Part shown: positions 48,066-57,888 of the stretch, piece after piece | Layout: each line of letters starts with the position of its first letter | How positions within the stretch are numbered: position 1 is the stretch's first letter | DNA from: Hordeum vulgare subsp. vulgare | Lineage: Eukaryota > Streptophyta > Magnoliopsida > Poales > Poaceae | Assembly (NCBI RefSeq): GCF_904849725.1 | Contig: NC_058519.1 | Location: forward strand, 109,480,881-109,544,880 | DNA: 64,000 nucleotides | Direction of reading: 5' to 3' | Notes under the pieces: generated by a model | Database searches by the model: none | Told to the model about the DNA's origin: nothing | The model's input: only the letters and a program-made list of their open reading frames with translations | Position numbers and translations under genes: made by a program

Positions 48066-49088
48066 CTACTCACAAGGACGGTCCCGGCGAAACCCAAAAT
48101 CATAATTGGGGTTATACGGGAGCGATGCAGCCACTGCCTGAATAGATGCCTCACGAAGACGAGCAGCCGTCGCCTCCCTCTCATACTCCTCTACCTCTCC
48201 TATGGTTATGTAGTATCTCCGTTTTACCTGAAAGTCAAAGAAAGCAAGAGCAGGAAGGGTAATATGGAAAACACGTTGCCTATTAAATATCAATCGGTAT
48301 AGGAGGGATTCATCATCCCTCTCAAGAAACTGATAGCGTGCCAAAGCGACGCGGTCAAGGAAAGCTGTATGGAGCGGGGGATCTCCTGCGCGGATCGGTA
48401 CTCCAAGAAAATTTGCTATGCGAGTGGCATAGATGCCGCCAAAGAAATCTCCCTCAATAGCGTTTTTATTCAGCCTCCTTGCTATAATAGCTCCCATGTT
48501 GAAGATTTTGTCACCCGTAATTGCGCTCTTAAGGATAGTAAGGTCGGATGCGCACAGGTGACAATGTTCAACCTTACCGTTAATGCATCTACCTATGAAG
48601 AGGGCAAAGTAGTGCAAGGCAGGGAAATGAATGCTTCCTATGGTAGCTTGCGTGATGTCTCTAGTTTCTCCAACAGAAATACTAGAGAAGAAATCTCTAA
48701 CCGAAGATTTAGCAGGATCTTTAAGATTACCCCCATCAGGTATTTTGCAAATCCTATTGAAATCCTCCAAATCCATGGCATAAGATTTATCATACAAGTC
48801 AAACAGTATGGATGAGTCACGGCCAACTGAAAATTTAAATCTACGCACGAAAGAGGCAGTGAGCATAGCATACTGTTCACATTTATCTGAGAGGAATTCT
48901 TCTAACTCGGCGTTGCGGACAAGTGTATCAAACTCATCCTTGAAGCCTGCTTCGATCATGAACTCATCGGAAGGCCATTCACATGGTTGTACCGGTGCGT
49001 CCCTTAGTTGATAAGGATCGGGCTCCCGAAAAGAAAGACGGGGACCCTTCTTACTTGAGGAATCACCATGAAACTTCCTCCTGAACAT
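48066..49088 (-). CDS. Athila-type extra reading frame in the env position, function unknown
   Basis: An intact 340-codon frame begins MFRRKFHGDSSSKKG. It lies between gag-protease and the 3' LTR, the place where Athila elements carry an env-like or extra frame. It has an acidic middle region (DLYDKSYAMDLEDFNRICK), no zinc finger, no obvious signal peptide and no clear membrane segment, so an envelope function is not supported. I recall similar proteins labelled as Athila ORF or putative plant transposon proteins, but cannot name a domain with certainty. A candidate intron ends 13 bases before its ATG. That it is still open while gag has a stop suggests recent activity or selection. Confidence 0.65.
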   Translation of the reverse strand: MFRRKFHGDSSSKKGPRLSFREPDPYQLRDAPVQPCEWPSDEFMIEAGFKDEFDTLVRNAELEEFLSDKCEQYAMLTASFVRRFKFSVGRDSSILFDLYDKSYAMDLEDFNRICKIPDGGNLKDPAKSSVRDFFSSISVGETRDITQATIGSIHFPALHYFALFIGRCINGKVEHCHLCASDLTILKSAITGDKIFNMGAIIARRLNKNAIEGDFFGGIYATRIANFLGVPIRAGDPPLHTAFLDRVALARYQFLERDDESLLYRLIFNRQRVFHITLPALAFFDFQVKRRYYITIGEVEEYEREATAARLREASIQAVAASLPYNPNYDFGFRRDRPCE

Positions 49089-49100
49089 AATTTCTCTTTG

Positions 49101-49321
49101 CTGAAATTTTGAAGTTCAAGAGAAAAGTGAATAAAGACCAACCACACCTTGTAGCAACTACTCCAACTAGTGCCTAGAGACCGTATCACGTGCTAAAACT
49201 ACTTGGGACCAGCTAAAATCAACATTTCAAGCTCAAGAACAGGGTCACCAAGGTAGCAAGAATACGCGAAGGATAAAGCACTAGAGCAAAAACAAATTGG
49301 ACCAATGGAGGAGTCACTTAC
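49101..49321 (-). other. Candidate intron upstream of the env-position frame
   Basis: On the minus strand, TTG|GTAAGT is at 49321 and a pyrimidine-rich stretch ends AAAATTTCAG| at 49101. The ATG of the 340-codon frame follows at 49088. The length is 221 bp. Env-like frames of plant retroelements are often made from spliced RNA, so this is plausible but unproven. Confidence 0.4.
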
Positions 49322-49399
49322 CAAGGAGCAATTTCCCCAAAACGGTTCGGAGAATGATGCTTTGAGCAAGGAGATCGAAAATCACAGAAAAACTTACCA

Positions 49400-50483
49400 A
49401 CCACAGTATCGGGGTGATCATAGACCTCTTCAACATCAATGTGGTTCACCTGAGCTCGAGGAAAAGGATTGGGCCTCTTTGCTGTAGAGTTGCCGTTGCC
49501 GTTTCCATTTCCCTGCTTGTTCTGGGGACAATCAGTGGCATAGTGTCCCGTCTTCTGACACTTGAAGCATGTGATGTGAGTCAGATCCTTCTGAGCTGGA
49601 GCTGATTGCTGCTGAGTGCCAGTACCGCCATTCTTGAAGTTGCTGTTGTTGCGGTGGTTCCCATTTCCTCCATGGTTGTGGCCTCCATGGTTGTGCACTG
49701 GGTGGTTATGCTGAACGTGTCCACCAAACTTACCGGATCCAGTCCCGGTATTCCCTGGATAAGGGGTGTAGCGAGGCTTCTGCTGAGTGCCGGAGTTGAA
49801 CTTTCCAACCCCATACTTTCGCTTGCGGTTCTCCATCTGCTGATGTTTCCCCTCCAAGATGAGGGCCTTATCAACCAGCTCCTGGTAGTTGTTGAAGGTG
49901 GCTACCGTCAACCGAATGCTCAGCTCATCATTCAGTCCTTCCAAGAACTTTTCCTGCTTGGCCGCGTCATCGGCCACATCTCCAGGTGCATAACGGGCGA
50001 GCATGCTGAATTCATCAACGTACTGGGCCACAGTGCGATTCCCCTGGCGTAAGTTGCGAAACTCACGCTTCTTCAGACTCATTGCACCAGCTGAGACATG
50101 CGCGGTGCGGAAGGCTTGCTTGAATTGCTCCCAAGTGACTCCAGCAATGGGATAAGTGGTGGTGTAGTTCTCCCACCAAGCAGCTGCAGGGCCTTCAAGT
50201 TGATGTGCGGCAAAACGCACCTTCTCAGCTTCAGTACAACCAGCAGTGATAAGTTCACGCTCCATCTTGCGGAGCCAATCATCTGCCACAATGGGCTCAA
50301 TGCTGCTGGAGAAAGTTGGAGGGTTCAACCTCAGAAACGGGTGAGATTGTCAGCCTGGGGTGGATGATGGTTGTTGTTGTTGTTCTGGTTCTGGATGATC
50401 AGCTGCATCAGGGTGTTTTTTTGCTGGATCAACTGGGTGAGTTCCGGTGGAAAGTTGGACTCAGGGGCGCGTCTCGGAGGCAT
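49400..50483 (-). pseudogene. gag: Tekay-like gag, frameshifted and truncated
   Basis: The likely ATG at 50483 begins MPPRRAPESNFPPELTQ. After about 50 codons, including an N-rich tract, a one-base loss near 50340 breaks the frame. The body (50328 leftwards) contains a Retrotrans_gag domain: DDWLRKMERELITAG, WENYTTTYPIAGVTWEQF and FRNLRQGNRTVAQYVDEFS. A His/Gly/Asn-rich linker and one zinc knuckle CFKCQKTGHYATDC follow. The expected step into protease is missing: after a VNHIDVEE motif and TVVG the frame runs into unrelated sequence and stops at 49318. It forms part of the capsid in intact relatives. Confidence 0.8.
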
Positions 50484-50694
50484 CTGATGTTTGTAGAGGG
50501 GTGAGATTAGCATAGAACAATGGTCTAGGAGGAATTACACTACCCATATGAATGCAACACACAAGTATCACACCACACATTTTATTCAATCATCACAAAG
50601 GTTCACACGAGGATACAAAATTCGATAATCCTAAACATCGGCCTAAAACGTATAACGATAAAGTAAATTTGGTGCTCTAGTCTAAGTGTCCTCC

Positions 50695-51402
50695 TCAGAA
50701 TAGCATGGTGTCGGGTCCTTCGGTGGAGCTTTCTTCATAGTCCTCGTCGTTGCTGATCACGAGGGCTACGTCTCCTTTGGGATGAAGGTTCTCGCCCATG
50801 TCCAGTTCCTCCTCCAGGTAGGCAACTCGAGTCTTCAGCTTCTCGATCCGCTCTAGAAAGTCCTTCACCTCCAGTTCATGCTCATAGTGGGCTTCCCGGG
50901 CTGCATCTTCAAGTTCAAGCTCGCGGAGTGACAGTTGCTTGATCTTCCTGGCGTCCTTGATCGCGTGATACTCCAGAGTCCCGCTGTGCTTCTCCAAGGT
51001 CTGGGCATAAGACAAGAGAGCGTCCTTGGTCTTGCTTGAGATGATATCTCCGTCTTCGTTTCTCTGGGATACGGCGGATAGGTCTGGAGAAATAGGGCAG
51101 CCTTTGTATTCATCCTTGATACGTCCGAGTGCACAATGGATCGCCATGTCCCTTCCGAGAATCCAGTTGGGTGCGATGAACTTGAAATCCATCGGCTCAG
51201 TGCACGGCTGGAATGTCCTTCCGGGAATGTGCACCTCGATCCTGTAGCGTGAATCCTCCGGGTAAGATGAAGTTGGCTTCCCTGTGATAGTCGGCAGAGC
51301 AATCCTCAAATCCTTGGTGATCTGCACCAGCTCCTTTCCGAACGGCATAGTGGTGTCGGGCTGGCAAAACTCCATGAACTTAACAGGGATGAAGGTGGCC
51401 AT
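50695..51402 (-). CDS. Extra reading frame between primer site and gag of the Tekay-like element
   Basis: An intact 235-codon frame starts MATFIPVKFMEFCQPD, about 130 bases after the primer site, and is the first frame of the element. I recognise no domain. The first 100 residues look globular (an IEVHIPGRTFQPCTEPMDF stretch). Residues about 140-205 are rich in E, K, L and A and probably form a coiled coil. The tail is acidic. It could be a small accessory or gag-like protein of the family. It remains open although the gag beside it is broken. Neither function nor expression can be told from sequence alone. Confidence 0.55.
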   Translation of the reverse strand: MATFIPVKFMEFCQPDTTMPFGKELVQITKDLRIALPTITGKPTSSYPEDSRYRIEVHIPGRTFQPCTEPMDFKFIAPNWILGRDMAIHCALGRIKDEYKGCPISPDLSAVSQRNEDGDIISSKTKDALLSYAQTLEKHSGTLEYHAIKDARKIKQLSLRELELEDAAREAHYEHELEVKDFLERIEKLKTRVAYLEEELDMGENLHPKGDVALVISNDEDYEESSTEGPDTMLF

Positions 51403-51535
51403 CTAAACATTGGAAAATCAGAGAGAAGTTAGAAATGATCAGAAGAGGAAATAGAAGACTTATAGACATAAGAGAAAATAGTTTTCTTCCTAAGGCTTTT
51501 CCATTCCTAGAGGTTACGTCCTAAGGTCAGCGTGT

Positions 51536-51548
51536 GCTCTGAATACCA
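51536..51548 (-). other. Primer binding site of the Tekay-like element
   Basis: The minus strand reads TGGTATTCAGAGC, five bases after the LTR end. It is a Met-tRNA-type site with one base more than TGGTATCAGAGC. Confidence 0.82.
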
Positions 51549-51552
51549 TTTC

Positions 51553-54500
51553 TGTAGCGACCCGACTCAAGACGAGTCAAGCCTCTGGTGTTTCCGTACC
51601 ATCCCAAGATCATGCTGGTACACACACAGTACATAATGTATATATTCAAGAGTGCAATCACACAGCTTTATTAATCGAGATCTCATAAAGAGTACTTTAT
51701 TACAATAAAGGATTACAATAAAGTGGCTGAAGGCCAACTCATGAGATTATCTAACGAAGACTAAGCGGAATCATCAGGTAGACGAGTCCATCCGACTCCA
51801 AGGGCATGTCGCTGAGCGTAGAACGTAGCCTCACTCCTGGTCGGAAAAGTACTCTGCAACATGATACGTTGCAGCCGTGTAGGTCAGCATATTGAATATG
51901 CCGGCAAGTCATCAAAGAGAGAGGTAAAATAAATATCAACTATCTCTACATGCATATTTGGTCGGTGGAGCTAAGTTTTGCATAAAGCCAGTTTTATCCT
52001 ACAACAAAAGGGGTTGAAAGCAAAATATTACTACAATGTTTGTTGTTAACGAGATGGTTCCGCCAACCAGTTCTCGTACCCAAATAGTTGTTAACACCCA
52101 CATCATTATTAAGTTGTGTCGAGAGTTCAGGGGAATTCAATGCCTTCGGCTCAAGTTGTCCATGATCGTGGACACGGCTAATCGATTAGGTTGAGTACTC
52201 TGCAGAGTTTTGCACACGTTCCCCACAAGATTTGATCGCCTCTGGGTTTGTCCTCGCACTTCAGGGTGTTTGAAGACCGGATGATCAAAACATGGTCTTT
52301 CAACGGGTCCCTCTGAATCCCTGTCGGTGCCCATCCATCCCTACCGTTCGTCTACATCTGCTAGCACCGCCTGTCCAGAGTCGCCGCATTGTCCAACCAA
52401 GCCAGAGCCCATAATGACTTGTGGCTGTGCAGGTAAGCCTTGAGTCTTGAAGTCTCCATCCGTCTCTTCGAGCCTGGGTGAAGCTTTCTGCAGGATGACA
52501 TGGCCTCTCCAGCATCCCGGGCATCCACTGGGTTTTCCAGGGAGCCGATCAACCGTCCTTCACCCAGAGTTGCATTGCGTCCGAGGTCTTGAAAATCTTG
52601 TCTTAGTCCGGTCTTGATTACTATATCACCCTCGCATCACTCGTGGTATACACTCAACCGATGACCCGTCTACTCAAGCATAGCATTAAGAAATTGTCGT
52701 CCCGGGGCCAAGTGTCGGGGTGTTGTGTTCCTACCACATGATACTACTCTTACACTAAAGTTTCCAAGTACCTAGGCAGCATGCAATTGGGCAAAGAAGG
52801 TGATCTACCATGCATCGAAAACATAGGTAAAATAACATGATCAAAGATGACTTGCCTTGATGATAGTTGTCCTGCTCGAGCGTCTCTAAGTAACACGCTT
52901 TGCACTCCGGATGATCTACCGATACAAACACAAAGCACACCATAAGCAATTCAATCAGGCCACAAGTAAAAATAACATCAGATGCAATGATTTGCAAAAG
53001 ACTACGCAAAAGAGTTTATCGCGCGCCGGTATGGCAGAAACTTGTTTCTGTTGAAAACACCAGTAAAAATACTTTACAAATTCTGAAACTTCTACCACAT
53101 TAAGATTTTATCACTAGAAAACGGTAGCAAAAAGAATCAACTCAAAATCATTTTTCAAACTCCTGGAATAGGCAAAACAGTGTTTAAACTAAATCTGCTC
53201 TAACTTATATTTAAAAATTTCAAACATAGACATATTATATGTTTTTACAAACTACAGGAAATTGGTGAGCTACTGGAAAAAGAATCAATGTCATTGGACT
53301 TCGGGATAAAAAGTTGTGGCCAAAACAAAATTGAAAGTTTCTGTTTTTGTAAAAAAAAAAGACAGAAAAACACAAAACTACTAGAGCTAACAGAGAGTTA
53401 CACGTGTCAGGCTATTATTGGCTGCGGGGCTGTTTGTTTCAAAGTTACGGGCAAATGGCCGAAGGTTAGCAAAGTCGCCGGTTCAAACTTAAGTGACAAA
53501 AAAACCTACTAGTTTTTCTCATTAGACCGAAGGGGTACTAGTGTTTTAATCCTGGCCGTTGCATGCGATCTAAGGGCTATCAAGAGAGGACATGAAATAT
53601 ATAGAGAGAAGAGAGGCTACCTTGCTGGCGGAGGGGTGCACCGACGAGGAGAGCTGGCCGGCGAGGGAGGGGAGGCTCCGGGCGGTGGAGGGCTTCGGGG
53701 AGGTGGCGTCGGGGTGCTCCTCCTCGGGGAGGGGAGGCGCTCGGGGAGAGAGAGCTCGGGGGGAGCTCTCCAGGGCGAGGCCGAGGGTGGCAGCCTCGGG
53801 CTGCTGCTGCTGCTGCTCGTGGCGAGGCTTCGGGCGGCTAGGGGACGTGGCGGCGGTGGCGGCTAGGGTTGGGAAGGGGTGGCTCGGGGGTGGGGGTATT
53901 TATAGGCTTAGGAGGGGTGGGCTATGGAAAGGAGAGAGAGGCAGGGGGAAGGAAATCGCTGGGAGGGAGAGGGGCTCGGTTTCGGTGCACAGAAAGAAGG
54001 AAGGAGGAGGGAGAAGAAAGAAGGAAGGGGACGTGGGGAAGAGAGGGGGCTCAGGCAGGGCTAAGGCACGCCCAGGGCGGCGGTGGGTTAGAAAAAAAAT
54101 AAAAAATAAAAGCTTTCCTCTTTTTTTAAACCTTTCCAAAACAGAAAAATAATAAAAGCTAAAAAATAAAATAAATCAAAATATCTATATATGGTATTAT
54201 ATATCAAAAAACAGAAAGAAAAATCTCTACCCGAATAACATTTTATTAAAGCCAAAATAAAAACTTGAAAAAAAATGTTTTTTCAGAAATTCCCAAATTT
54301 GCTATTTCTTTTTGCAATTATTTTTGCAAAAGAATTTTGGGTTTTCTTTGCTCCAACATTTCAAAAATTGCCCGCACTTTTGGAGTGTCATTTTTCTCCG
54401 CTCTCTCTCATGCGTGCAAGAGAGTTTTCTCCGGGCATTTCTCGCGCGAGGAAAAATGAAAATGCAAATCGAAATGACGAAAGAAATTCACGAGCTAAAT

Positions 54501-54573
54501 TTATTTCAAACAATATGCATAGATGCTTAGCTACAATGTAAACATTCCCAATTAGGAAAATTGGGATGTTACA
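51553..54573 (-). repeat. 5' LTR of the Tekay-like element, about 3.0 kb
   Basis: On the minus strand it runs from TGTAACATCCCAATTTTCC to GGTCGCTACA. There is no second copy in the window. It contains a very GC-rich block (53590-54110) and AT-rich flanks. Frames in the GC-rich block have no domain and are rejected as genes. Confidence 0.75.
53897..53904 (-). promoter_or_regulatory. TATA box in the Tekay-like LTR
   Basis: TATAAATA on the minus strand is followed by a C-rich stretch, next to the GC-rich block. Confidence 0.55.
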
Positions 54574-54963
54574 ATTTTCAGGACCATGGGAGAACTTTTG
54601 TTTTCGAGGTATTTTTCTCCGGGACGCTAAAACAGAAAACACGAAGAACTAAACTAAACCTATCATTTTTCTTCTAAGCAACAGAAAATGAAAGCTTAAA
54701 ACAGAGGTATGTGACTCTTTGATTCATCCATTTCATGGTCATCTAAAGAAATCCGTCAATGGGGTTGATCAAATCCTCATGACAAAACTTTCTCGAATCG
54801 CACGAGAGAACGGAGAATTTTCGAATAGCCACTAAGTCACCTCAATGGGGATATGTATCTCCCCAACAAGCAAATCATACTTCATCTTGACACGAGGAAT
54901 AGGGCATTCAAAGCTCCCAATAAGAATCGATGAAGTTTTTTCGATAGCATTGATGCAATGTAC
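54574..54963 (-). other. E2 sequence between the gag-protease stop and the Tekay-like insertion
   Basis: After the stop at 54964 the same frame stays readable for about 40 codons (SSILIGSFECPIPRVKMKYD) to another stop. This suggests the family's protein once ended further on. Beyond that I see only short frames. Confidence 0.55.
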
Positions 54964-57723
54964 TTAATATCGTTTCTTCGCAAAGTGCACGGTATGCTCA
55001 TTACCGTTCACATGGAAAGTGACATTGCCTTTGTTGCAATCTATAACAGCCCCTGGAGTGTTTAAAAAGGGTCTTCCGAGGATGACCACCATGGCATCGT
55101 CCTCGGGAATATCCAAGATAACAAAGTCTGTTAAGATAGTGGTATTAGCAACCACAACAGGCACATCCTCGCAAATGCCGACAGGGAAAGCAGTTGATTT
55201 GTCTGCCATTTGCAGAGAAATTTCAGTGGGTGTCAACTTATCCGGTTCAAGTCTACGATAAAGAGAGAGAGGCATAACACTAACACCGGCTCCAAGGTCA
55301 CATGAGGCAGTTCTTACATAGTTTCCTTTAATGGAGCAAGGTATAGTGGGCACTCGGGGATCACCAAGTTTCTTTGTAGTTCCACCCTTGAAAGTGTAAT
55401 TGGCAAGCATGGTGGAGATCTCAAGATCTGGTATCTTCCGTTTATTGGTCACGATATCTTTCATGTACTTGGCATATGGAGACATTTTGAGCATATCAAC
55501 TAACCGCATCTGCAGAAAGACGGGTCTTATCATTTCAATAAAGCGCTCAAAATCCTCATCATCCTTTTTCTTGGATGGCTTAGGAGGAAAGGTCATAGGT
55601 CTCTGAACCCATGGCTCCCTTTCTTTACCATGCTTCCTAGCGGTGAAGTCATTCTTATCGTATCTCTTAGGTTGTGGGTTATCACGATTAACCGTAGGTT
55701 CAATCTCCACATCCTTCTCATTGCTAGGTTGACCATCATTATGAACATCGTTGTCCATATTGTCACCAGGTTCATGTTCATCACCAGATTGTGTTTCTGT
55801 ATCAGACGCAGAAATATCATTTGGTTCTTCAGGTGTGACAGTATTTGGTGAACCAACATGCAGGTTTCTATCATCCTTCTTCTTCTCCTTAGGATGACTG
55901 GGTGTATCAGCAATAATTCCTTGAGAATTTTGATCAATTCTCTTAGGATGACCTTCAGGATACAAAGGTTCCTGAGTCATTTTGCCTCCTCTAGTAACGA
56001 CTCTGACAGAGTTGTCATTTAATTCATTGAGCAGGTCATTCTGAGCTTTAAGTACTTGTTCTACCTGAGTAGTAATCATAGAGGCATGTTTACTCAGAAG
56101 CTTCAGATTATTGACATTTCTGTCTACACAAGCACTTAAATGACTAAGCATACGAGTACTTTGTTCCAAATGTCTGCTAACATAATCATTGAAACTCTGT
56201 TGTTTGGCAACCAAGTTGTCAAATTCATCAAAGCATAGGCTAGCAGGTTTATCAAAAGGAATATCACTCTCATCAAACCTACGCAGAGAATTTACTTCTA
56301 CTACCTGTATCGGGTTCTCGAGACCATGGATCTCTTCGATAGGTGGTAGATTTTTGACATCTTCAGATCTAATGCCTTTCTCTTGCATAGCTTTCTTGGC
56401 TTCTTGCATATCTTCGGGACTGAGGAATAGAATACCTCTTTGCTTAGGAGTTGTCTTAGGAGGTGGTTCGGGAATAGTCCAAGCATTATCGTTGATCAAG
56501 ATGTTATTCAGTACAGTCTCGGCTTGTTCTACAGTTCGTTCCCTAAAAACACAACCGACACAACTATCTAGGTGGTCTTTAGATGCATCGGTAAGTCCGT
56601 TATAGAAGATATCAAGTATCTCGTTCTTCTTAAGAGGGTGATCAGGCAAAGCATTCTGTAGCTGGACGAGCCTCGCCCAAGCTTGTGGGAGACTCTGTTC
56701 TTGGAGTTGAGAAAATTTGTATATTTATTGCAAGGCAGCTTGCTTCTTATGGGCAGGGAAATATTTCTCACAAAAGTAATAGACCATATCCTGGGGACTA
56801 CTCACACATCCAGGAGCAAGAGAAGCGAACCAGGCTTTAGCGTCATCCTTTAGAGAGAAGGGAAAGAGCTTAAGGATATAGTAGTGGCGGATCTTCTCCT
56901 CACTCGTGAAAAGGGTGGCTATATCGTGTAGTTTGGTAAGATGGGCTACGACCGTCTCAGACTCATAACCGTGGAAAGGATCAGATTCGACTAGAGACAT
57001 TATCTCAGGATCGACAGAGAATTCATAATCCTTATCGGTGATAAAGATAGGTGAAGTGGCAAACTTCGGGTCGTATTTCATCCTAGCTTTCAGAGATTTT
57101 TCCCTCCACTTGAGAAGTAATTTCTCAGCGTCATAGGCATCCTTACACGCAAGAAAATCCTCAGCTATCTCTCCCTCCATAACGTAACCCTCGGGTATAT
57201 CAGGCAATTCATATTTAGGAGAGCTAGATCTAGCAGGAGCAAAGGCAGGTTCTATCTCGATAGTATCGGCAGTTTCATAAGCATCACGAGCATTGGCAGT
57301 AACTCTAGCAATATGAGCATCAAGGAATACCCCTAGTTGCACATCAGGCAAAGTAGTATCTCTAGCAGTATCAAGCATAGCATCATCAGGCAAAATAGCA
57401 TCTCTAGCATCATCAGGCAAAGCATTATCAGGCATAGCATCTCTAGCAGTATCAAGCATGGCATCTCTAGCAGTATCAAGAATAGCATCAGGCATAGTAT
57501 CAAGCATAACATCTCTAGCAGTATAAGGCATAGTAGCATCAAGCATAGTAGCATCATAAGCATCATCAAGCACAGGCGACATATCAAGATTTCTAGCAGG
57601 AGGTGATGTCGCAAACTTACTCATAACTGAAGGTGAATCAAGTGCAGAGCTAGATGGAAGTTCCTTACCTCCCCTCGTAGTTGAGGGCAAGACTTTGGTT
57701 TTTGGATCCTTCAGATTCTTCAT
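54964..57723 (-). pseudogene. gag: Athila-type gag-protease of E2, one in-frame stop
   Basis: This is about 920 codons on the minus strand. The first part (57723-56725) holds a low-complexity repeat segment (about residues 40-125), then the gag core with FPFSLKDDAKAWFASL and YFCEKYFPAHKK. A TAA at 56725-56727 interrupts; the same frame resumes and runs to 54964, so the damage is one nonsense codon. The second part has a helical region with ILDIFYNGL, a charged linker, and an aspartic protease: CDLGAGVSVMP about 110 residues before the stop, then the partner motif VVILGRPFL. No reverse transcriptase follows. Gag makes the particle and the protease processes it. Confidence 0.85.
57330..57600 (-). 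repeat. Short tandem repeats inside the Athila gag frame
   Basis: Diverged units of 24-36 bp built from GCATCTCTAGCAGTATCAAG and related pieces encode repeats such as MLDTARDA and LPDDARDA. All preserve the reading frame. Confidence 0.78.
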
Positions 57724-57772
57724 AGTGATCAGCAGATATATATCCCAAGTGACTCAGAGAATATAGCAATAC

Positions 57773-57876
57773 CTCCCCGGCAACGGCGCCAGAAAAATGC
57801 TCACTCTATGACAACAGACCTTCCCCTGCAACGGCACCAGAAGAATGCTGCTAGCACTCCCCGGCAATCGAAACTA
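57773..57876 (-). other. Primer binding site of E2 (tRNA-Asp type) with two decayed extra copies
   Basis: The perfect site TGGCGCCGTTGCCGGGGA (minus strand) is at 57774-57791, about 97 bp from the LTR. Nearer the LTR are two altered copies, TGGTGCCGTTGCAGGGGAA at 57821-57839 and TAGTTTCGATTGCCGGGGAG at 57857-57876. Confidence 0.75.
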
Positions 57877-57888
57877 GAAGAGTGTTGT

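Larger units (their letters stand above)
49400..54573 (-). mobile_element. Truncated Tekay/Del-like Gypsy element (5' LTR, extra ORF and gag only)
   Basis: It lies inside E2. On the minus strand the order is LTR (54573-51553), Met-type primer site, a 235-codon frame, then gag with a zinc knuckle. The sequence leaves Tekay-like gag near 49400 and continues as E2-type sequence; protease, RT, integrase and the 3' LTR are gone. The left boundary is approximate. The right flank is E2 sequence. Confidence 0.75.

Noticed and set aside
48369..48815. Open frame of 148 codons on the + strand
   Set aside because: It is an antisense shadow of the 340-codon Athila-type frame.
53592..54152. Open frame of 186 codons, Gly/Arg-rich
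   Set aside because: It lies inside the Tekay-like LTR in a GC-rich block, antisense to the element. Long frames are expected by chance in such sequence.
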